Shown here piece by piece: positions 62,101 through 64,000 of a stretch of 64,000 nt of DNA. The DNA comes from Apostichopus japonicus. Lineage: Eukaryota > Echinodermata > Holothuroidea > Aspidochirotida > Stichopodidae. The DNA lies in the NCBI RefSeq assembly GCF_037975245.1, contig NC_092567.1, positions 21,490,376 to 21,554,375 of the forward strand, in the 5' to 3' direction. The notes under the pieces are model-generated. The model did no database searches and was not told the DNA's origin. It saw only the letters and a list, made by a program, of their open reading frames with translations. The first letter of the stretch is position 1, and the number at the start of each line of letters is the position of its first letter. The position numbers were made by a program, and so were the translations under genes.

Positions 62101-63251
62101 GTTTCAGAACCTTCAGAATATGTCTTGTCCCTTCTTGAGATATCGTCACTTAAATCTTATTTCCACATTGGAAAGAACAAAAAAATTCATACATTTGAGA
62201 ATTCGTCACAAAATTTCTTTCAGATGGGTACTCTCTCACGAACCTCACCAAGCTAGCCCTGGGATCAATTCACCTCTTACTTTAACAGGCAACCACAGTT
62301 ACAGTGAACCCAACCTTCCTCGAATGAGTCCGGATGTGTTACAGGGCAGAGTTCAACTGACGGTAAGCAGCGACCGATACCTCGGCTAAAAAACCTGCAA
62401 TAACTGTATACCCGTAAAATGGTTGTATGAGGTCATTGTGGTTTGACGATAGTCCCCCCCCCAATACCACTCCCACCCCACACCACCATACACAATCAGA
62501 CTAACCTAGATGGTCACATGCATATTGATTTTCTTTGTTTGGGTAACAATTGTTGTTTAAGTTGTATTTCTTGAATATGCTTCATGATTTTATGAAGTGA
62601 ATCCTCTATGGCATTTAAATCAGTCGCGCTTTGACCCTACTATAACAGGATCTAACTCTACCGTCGTGTGCCTAGTTTTCGATAGTCTTACGACCGACCC
62701 TCGCAATCTTGATAACCGATGCTCGTGCGTAGGTCACATCCAAAAAATGATTTCCCCTGTTACTCACATTTGTTGAAACTTGCTAGCTAATAGTCGTCAA
62801 TATATCCATGTTGAGTTTTCCCCACCAGAATATCCATTACTGCCATGTTGCGACAGGTTGCGGTCACTTAAAGTACTTCATTCTTCCCTTTCATTTAGGC
62901 CAGCCCATCCTTAGACTTACAGTCAGTAGAGGGTTCTAGTGTCCACGGTTTCTCCAGCAGAGGAAGGAGCAATTCACTTTCATCCCCAGATGGTGAGTGT
63001 TACTTGTTACAAACTTGTTACAAACTTTCACTTCAACAGTTACATACTACTCCCAATTGATGATTTACGATACCAATTTTCACATTTATTTATTTTTTTC
63101 TTCTTTAGTCGAAAGGCATCAGTTGCCACCACTGAAGACAAACTCTGCTCCTACCAGCCATTCCCGCCAACGACAGGCTTCTAACGTAATAAACAGAGGT
63201 TCTAGTCACGCCTGGGGGAAAACGTCACAGATTACCAACAAGAGGTGCTAA
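28992..63251 (+). CDS. lrriq1: LRRIQ1 homolog (leucine-rich repeats and IQ motif protein 1), 24 coding exons
   Basis: Exons: 28992-29126, 35647-35767, 37030-37127, 38739-38937, 39591-39823, 40107-40181, 40905-41044, 42740-44356, 45115-45265, 49078-49230, 50333-50483, 50765-50958, 51721-51848, 52938-53011, 53458-53551, 54085-54243, 54992-55679, 56285-56652, 59543-59625, 60270-60380, 61707-61761, 62224-62362, 62899-62992, 63109-63251. All introns are GT-AG with agreeing phases. The 5403-bp frame gives 1800 residues (human about 1720). Order: acidic N-terminus; coiled coil about 190-330; IQ 1 at 323-342; charged coiled coil and disordered region 345-870; SDS22-like LRRs about 924-1190; IQ 2 and 3 at 1393-1437; conserved KLSEEWGFKD near 1588-1597; DPDVL-type tail motif near 1713. 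IQ motifs bind calmodulin in general. Vertebrate LRRIQ1 is associated with ciliated cells; its molecular role is not established. Confidence 0.95.
30364..32047. mobile_element. TTAA-flanked DNA transposon relic, 1.68 kb
   Basis: Lies in lrriq1 intron 1. The left end (agatgaacgatagtga) and the right end, read in complement (AGTAGAACGATAGTGA), are matching inverted termini, each bounded by TTAA (30360-30363, 32048-32051). TTAA duplication fits the piggyBac or Kolobok/ISL2EU groups. There is no intact transposase. Internal tgacgtca-rich segments lie near both ends. Confidence 0.75.
32741..32990 (-). mobile_element. tRNA-derived SINE, copy A
   Basis: In lrriq1 intron 1, antisense to the gene. 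On the minus strand it opens with a tRNA-like head holding A-box-like TTAGCTCAGTGGTTAACGCC and B-box-like GGTTCGAATC, then a body containing agactgacttcggtcagctt, and ends in a (catacata) tail. Confidence 0.85.
35647..35767 (+). CDS. lrriq1: lrriq1 coding exon 2
   Basis: Residues 46-85 (ELTNEVPECINQFILRVQSR), resembling the ESVLHCIN segment of vertebrate LRRIQ1. Acceptor tgttgatag, donor gtaaag, phase 1. Confidence 0.9.
36190..36335. repeat. AT-rich simple and tandem repeat
   Basis: In lrriq1 intron 2. Mixed ATT/TAA repeats with a direct repeat of ataataaaatgaatattaac. Confidence 0.85.
37030..37127 (+). CDS. lrriq1: lrriq1 coding exon 3
   Basis: Residues 86-118 (VTDEEKDEYFYQSKELKEFA). Acceptor ttccttctag, donor gtatgt, ends in phase 0. 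Confidence 0.9.
38580..38695. repeat. Short tandem repeat before exon 4
   Basis: Three to four diverged units sharing tttcaggtccttggcac and agacca, spaced about 40-45 bp, ending within 45 bp of the exon 4 acceptor. Confidence 0.7.
38739..38937 (+). CDS. lrriq1: lrriq1 coding exon 4 with LALEGP repeats
   Basis: Residues 119-184. Acidic, with three LALEGP motifs, not known to me in vertebrate LRRIQ1. Acceptor ttttttttcaag, donor gtaagt, phase 1. Confidence 0.88.
39180..39560. repeat. Degenerate repeat units, same family as in fjx1 intron 4
   Basis: In lrriq1 intron 4. Diverged units with gaagttcatcc, gatgtttacaa and gacctctat-like segments at about 120-bp spacing. Confidence 0.5.
39591..39823 (+). 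CDS. lrriq1: lrriq1 coding exon 5
   Basis: Residues 185-262, PYMEPIQRFEETAKRSVRDF then a charged helix rich in Glu, Arg and Lys, coiled-coil-like. Acceptor ttttacctgaag, donor gtgaga, phase 0. Confidence 0.9.
40107..40181 (+). CDS. lrriq1: lrriq1 coding exon 6
   Basis: Residues 263-287 (IEHSKKQEKLEEEIEISRQY), continuing the coiled coil. Acceptor ctctgttgcag, donor gtcagt, phase 0. Confidence 0.9.
40905..41044 (+). CDS. lrriq1: lrriq1 coding exon 7 (first half of IQ motif 1)
   Basis: Residues 288-334, ending SALKIQSVYRSYR. The phase 2 intron interrupts the IQ motif, which continues ARKPFLKKLRRI in the next exon. Donor gtgagc. Confidence 0.93.
42740..44356 (+). CDS. lrriq1: lrriq1 coding exon 8 (1617 bp, coiled coil and disordered region)
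   Basis: Residues 334-873. Completes IQ motif 1, then about 100 residues of Lys/Arg/Glu coiled coil, then an in-frame 21-bp minisatellite coding GQGEGQA-type repeats (43133-43240), then a long Ser/Asn/Glu-rich segment ending ARRQWMETSTSFR. Much larger than its neighbours. Acceptor acattttccag, donor gtaaat, phase 2. Confidence 0.93.
43133..43240 (+). repeat. lrriq1: In-frame coding minisatellite in exon 8
   Basis: About five copies of a 21-bp unit containing gagggacaagctggccaggg, encoding GQGEGQA heptads. Confidence 0.9.
44440..44880. repeat. Degenerate tandem repeats in intron 8
   Basis: Diverged units carrying ctcctttaaagcagcattca, catatcaagcaagaa and similar segments, three to four copies at about 115-140-bp spacing. 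Confidence 0.55.
45115..45265 (+). CDS. lrriq1: lrriq1 coding exon 9
   Basis: Residues 873-923 (KQLIKAKDRLRNLEKEKRKY; ETSLVALTLAE), the linker before the LRRs, aligning with the vertebrate RRPVKCP region (here YLRRPSALKK). Acceptor ccttatgacag, donor gtttgt, phase 0. Confidence 0.88.
46824..46857 (+). other. Exact 34-bp copy of exon 8 in intron 9
   Basis: Positions 46824-46857 are identical to 44189-44222 of exon 8 (segment around gatggtgcttccatcgataa). The flanks do not match beyond the A-rich left edge. Confidence 0.9.
46871..46910. repeat. (AATT)n microsatellite
   Basis: A run of taat/aatt units in lrriq1 intron 9, a few bases after the exon 8 copy. Confidence 0.9.
49078..49230 (+). CDS. 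lrriq1: lrriq1 coding exon 10 (start of LRRs)
   Basis: Residues 924-974 (VTTVELVNLPGCTLKTLNEC), strongly like the vertebrate VTTV...LPGCVLSTLAEC segment. Acceptor ttaccaaacag, donor gttggg, phase 0. Confidence 0.93.
49740..50053. repeat. 21-bp minisatellite, about 15 copies
   Basis: Unit gcttaggccacctgcaatca plus a, in lrriq1 intron 10, with variants at the tta/ttg/taa positions. Because 21 is a multiple of three it yields long artificial open frames on both strands. Confidence 0.95.
50079..50247 (+). repeat. GCTGCAG-rich dispersed repeat, copy 1
   Basis: Follows the minisatellite in intron 10. Begins agctgcagcag, contains tacacagcctggctgca and gatgctgcagccc, and ends cctacttttgacacagta. 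A longer relative lies at 58727-58997. Confidence 0.75.
50333..50483 (+). CDS. lrriq1: lrriq1 coding exon 11 (LRRs)
   Basis: Residues 975-1025 with two SDS22-like repeats (LTYLDLSSNKLSSVHGLEGC; LKWLDLSNNKISRL). Acceptor tttatctctcag, donor gtaagt, phase 1. Confidence 0.95.
50765..50958 (+). CDS. lrriq1: lrriq1 coding exon 12 (LRRs)
   Basis: Residues 1025-1089 with three repeats (LSHLDVSNNQL, LVSLNLSNNHL, LQSLNFANNSI). Acceptor tgttgatttcag, donor gtagtg, phase 0. Confidence 0.94.
51721..51848 (+). CDS. lrriq1: lrriq1 coding exon 13 (LRRs)
   Basis: Residues 1090-1132 (VIELLLDNNSLISMETMKLS; LPRLEYLSLAQNR). Aligns with the vertebrate LHLDDNSI...WLPLLQNITISQN segment. Acceptor aattttgcag, donor gtttgt, phase 2. 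Confidence 0.92.
52938..53011 (+). CDS. lrriq1: lrriq1 coding exon 14 (LRR)
   Basis: Residues 1132-1157 (LSIIPVLNFAFSLKKLDLRN), matching the vertebrate LTKIVPLFHFVSLEKLDVSHN. Acceptor ctttccacag. The donor gtttga is weak but the only one that keeps the phase. Confidence 0.88.
53458..53551 (+). CDS. lrriq1: lrriq1 coding exon 15 (last LRR)
   Basis: Residues 1157-1188 (LSKLPYLKCLYIDGNPVTEE), the typical NP-containing terminal LRR. Acceptor gttaatttacag, donor gtaagg, phase 2. Confidence 0.93.
53698..53889 (+). mobile_element. tRNA-derived SINE, copy B (internally deleted)
   Basis: In lrriq1 intron 15, sense orientation. Same tRNA-like head and body as the other copies, but it lacks about 55 bp between gacttcggtca and the cataaatacatac tail. 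Confidence 0.85.
54085..54243 (+). CDS. lrriq1: lrriq1 coding exon 16
   Basis: Residues 1188-1241, including FQEMCHSQIAASRALKERHG, which matches the vertebrate FLALCQSQIREFN segment. Acceptor tatctttttag, donor gtgtgt, phase 2. Confidence 0.92.
54709..54930. repeat. 29-bp minisatellite, 7 full copies plus part
   Basis: In lrriq1 intron 16. The unit begins gggtatactcttgcatgagg and ends catatgcaa. Copies are nearly identical, so the array is young. Each unit has complementary TTGCAT/ATGCAA arms. Confidence 0.95.
54992..55679 (+). CDS. lrriq1: lrriq1 coding exon 17 (IQ motifs 2 and 3)
   Basis: Residues 1241-1470. Contains AYLEYSLKMAVDHRYMHEYG (like the vertebrate STEYRHAHERGD), a disordered linker, then AAIKIQSVWRGFKVRQ and AVLMIQALWRGYAVRKRFRK, followed by an acidic stretch. 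Acceptor ttttctgcag, donor gtgaga, phase 0. Confidence 0.95.
56285..56652 (+). CDS. lrriq1: lrriq1 coding exon 18 (proline-rich)
   Basis: Residues 1471-1593, ESLEKGWLPPETPQVPKMHP followed by a Pro/Ser-rich linker, ending KEEKLSEEW. Acceptor gttaactatag, donor gtaagg, phase 2. Confidence 0.92.
58727..58997 (+). repeat. GCTGCAG-rich dispersed repeat, copy 2
   Basis: In lrriq1 intron 18. Same borders as copy 1 (agctgcagcag; cttacttttgacatggta) with an expanded internal array of about 21-bp units like gctgcagcctggctgcatga. Confidence 0.75.
59478..59520. repeat. (AT)n/(ATATAG)n microsatellite
   Basis: Directly upstream of the exon 19 acceptor in intron 18. Confidence 0.9.
59543..59625 (+). CDS. 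lrriq1: lrriq1 coding exon 19
   Basis: Residues 1593-1621 (GFKDNTTAELMLKRAKKMNR), one of the best-conserved segments; vertebrates have GFKDISTAQQMLKRAQKM. Acceptor ttcctaacag, donor gtaaga, phase 1. Confidence 0.95.
59847..60080 (+). mobile_element. tRNA-derived SINE, copy C
   Basis: In lrriq1 intron 19, sense orientation. Full head, body (agagactgacttcggtcagc, then a segment holding tttctggaggatctaaaa) and (acat)n tail. About 85-90% like copy A by eye. Confidence 0.87.
60270..60380 (+). CDS. lrriq1: lrriq1 coding exon 20
   Basis: Residues 1621-1658, charged helix ending VQRKDYFK, equivalent to the vertebrate QPRRDGYFEG. Acceptor attcttctcag, donor gtacat, phase 1. Confidence 0.92.
60560..60765. 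repeat. GC-rich segment, possible SINE-like insert
   Basis: In lrriq1 intron 20. A GC-rich block (gtgccggtttgtggctgcac; ggaagtccccgggggacac) ends in an A-rich taaacctaacataacat tail, unlike its AT-rich surroundings. Only one copy is in the window, so the call is tentative. Confidence 0.3.
60830..61480. repeat. Degenerate repeat units in intron 20
   Basis: Diverged units at about 150-180-bp spacing with gcatgtagcttg/catgtggcttgg, agggtccctgtt/aaggtccctatt and gaggtcaaa-like segments, the same style as in fjx1 intron 4. Confidence 0.55.
61707..61761 (+). CDS. lrriq1: lrriq1 coding exon 21
   Basis: Residues 1658-1676 (RQEAEEQKVKQVHDRTFE), short helical exon. Acceptor ccctcgcag, donor gtaagt, phase 2. 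Confidence 0.9.
62224..62362 (+). CDS. lrriq1: lrriq1 coding exon 22
   Basis: Residues 1676-1722 (EWVLSHEP to YSEPNLPRMSPDVLQGRVQL), matching vertebrate HFLPELDPDVLNGGRVQL. Acceptor tttctttcag, donor gtaagc, phase 0. Confidence 0.94.
62899..62992 (+). CDS. lrriq1: lrriq1 coding exon 23
   Basis: Residues 1723-1754, Ser-rich (GFSSRGRSNSLSSPD). Acceptor ttcatttag, donor gtgagt, phase 1. Confidence 0.9.
63109..63251 (+). CDS. lrriq1: lrriq1 coding exon 24 (C-terminus)
   Basis: Residues 1754-1800, basic and Ser-rich (VERHQLPPLKTNSAP; HAWGKTSQITNKRC), ending at TAA 63249-63251. Acceptor cttctttag. Confidence 0.9.
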
Positions 63252-63524
63252 AAGTGAATCTGTGTGGTACATGTGACCTTTATAGTACCCCAGATGTTAA
63301 CAAGCATGGGACGTCCGATCATTTTCACTGAGGGCGCTATCATATAGGTCCTAATGTCCATGAACTGTACACTAAACAGATCAAAGTAACACAGTCACGT
63401 AGAAACGCTCACGAAAAGGGAAAGACCAGGCCGGGTGCAGACATGCTGGGTGATCGAGTCAAATTTTCCTCTCGCAGTTTTGACTTGACATTTTGGACAC
63501 ACCGTTGCAAAAGATCTGGTCTTC

Positions 63525-63530
63525 AATAAA
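63525..63530 (+). terminator. lrriq1: Probable lrriq1 polyadenylation signal
   Basis: AATAAA about 270 bp after the stop codon, the first canonical hexamer downstream. Confidence 0.6.
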
Positions 63531-64000
63531 GAACAAACAAACTCATGTTGAATTCTAGAGATCTACTCACGGTAACAGCATGCTACAGTTGGAGATAACA
63601 TGTCAATTTTCGTAGAACTTGATAGGACCGATATGATAGCCCCCCTGCGGATTTTGTTCACGGTTGGGGAGCCCGATTATGCAATAGAAAGAGATTTATT
63701 TTGAAAGTTACCATGGCTGACAGTGGCAAGGTGTCCAATGTCAAGATCCACACTGGAGGGTCACTCTGTATACCACCGATACTGTCCGATGAATCGGCCG
63801 TACCCTTCCACCCTTACAAGTACAGAACTGTGCATTTCTTATAATATTTAGAATATAAATTTCACTATTTACATCAAACAGAAAAATTTTTAAAAAAAAG
63901 GTGAAAAATCTTATGTAAATTCTGTGTGTTTGTTTTTATGTAAATTTTGTGTTTTGGATTTATAAACAACATTAATTGAACAAGCGTGTGTACACACTGT

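Overview
This window is eukaryotic, AT-rich animal DNA: spliced genes with canonical GT-AG introns, microsatellites, minisatellites and transposon relics. Gene content (a four-jointed kinase homolog and a long LRRIQ1 homolog) plus repeat style (homopolymer C runs, tRNA-derived SINEs, degenerate repeats carrying a 'gacctttgacctc' core) suggest a marine invertebrate deuterostome, most likely an echinoderm. The species call is inference and could be wrong.

Layout. (1) 1-3.1 kb: a plus-strand open frame (about 695-1620) that looks like the last coding exon of an unrecognised basic protein, then a short tandem repeat and C-rich tracts. (2) 3.1-8.0 kb: a complete minus-strand four-jointed box kinase (fjx1) gene in five coding exons, giving 435 residues after splicing, the length usual for the family. 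A near-perfect NRF-1/P3A2-type palindrome lies about 400 bp upstream. (3) 8-29 kb: a long gene-poor stretch with a U2-snRNA-like locus (9.5-9.7 kb, minus strand), a 3.77-kb DNA transposon with CACTG termini (11.2-15.0 kb), a small MITE directly behind it, a possible orphan first exon (20.9 kb), a 406-bp MITE (25.6 kb) and a 1.08-kb hAT-type element with a perfect 8-bp target duplication (26.2-27.2 kb). (4) 29.0-63.3 kb: a complete plus-strand lrriq1 gene. I could place 24 coding exons, all phases agree, and the joined frame is 5403 bp (1800 residues plus stop). Its introns hold a TTAA-flanked transposon, three copies of a tRNA-derived SINE, two minisatellites, two copies of a GCTGCAG-rich repeat and a short exact copy of its own exon 8.

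The two recognised genes act in different places. Fjx1 is a Golgi kinase of the Fat/Dachsous planar polarity pathway. LRRIQ1 is an IQ/leucine-rich-repeat protein whose transcript is associated with ciliated cells in vertebrates. Nothing in the sequence indicates co-regulation.

No new multi-gene system was found. The most unusual items are the multi-exon organisation of fjx1, the U2 5' domain joined to an unrelated 3' part, the exon-8 fragment in lrriq1 intron 9, and the well-delimited transposons.
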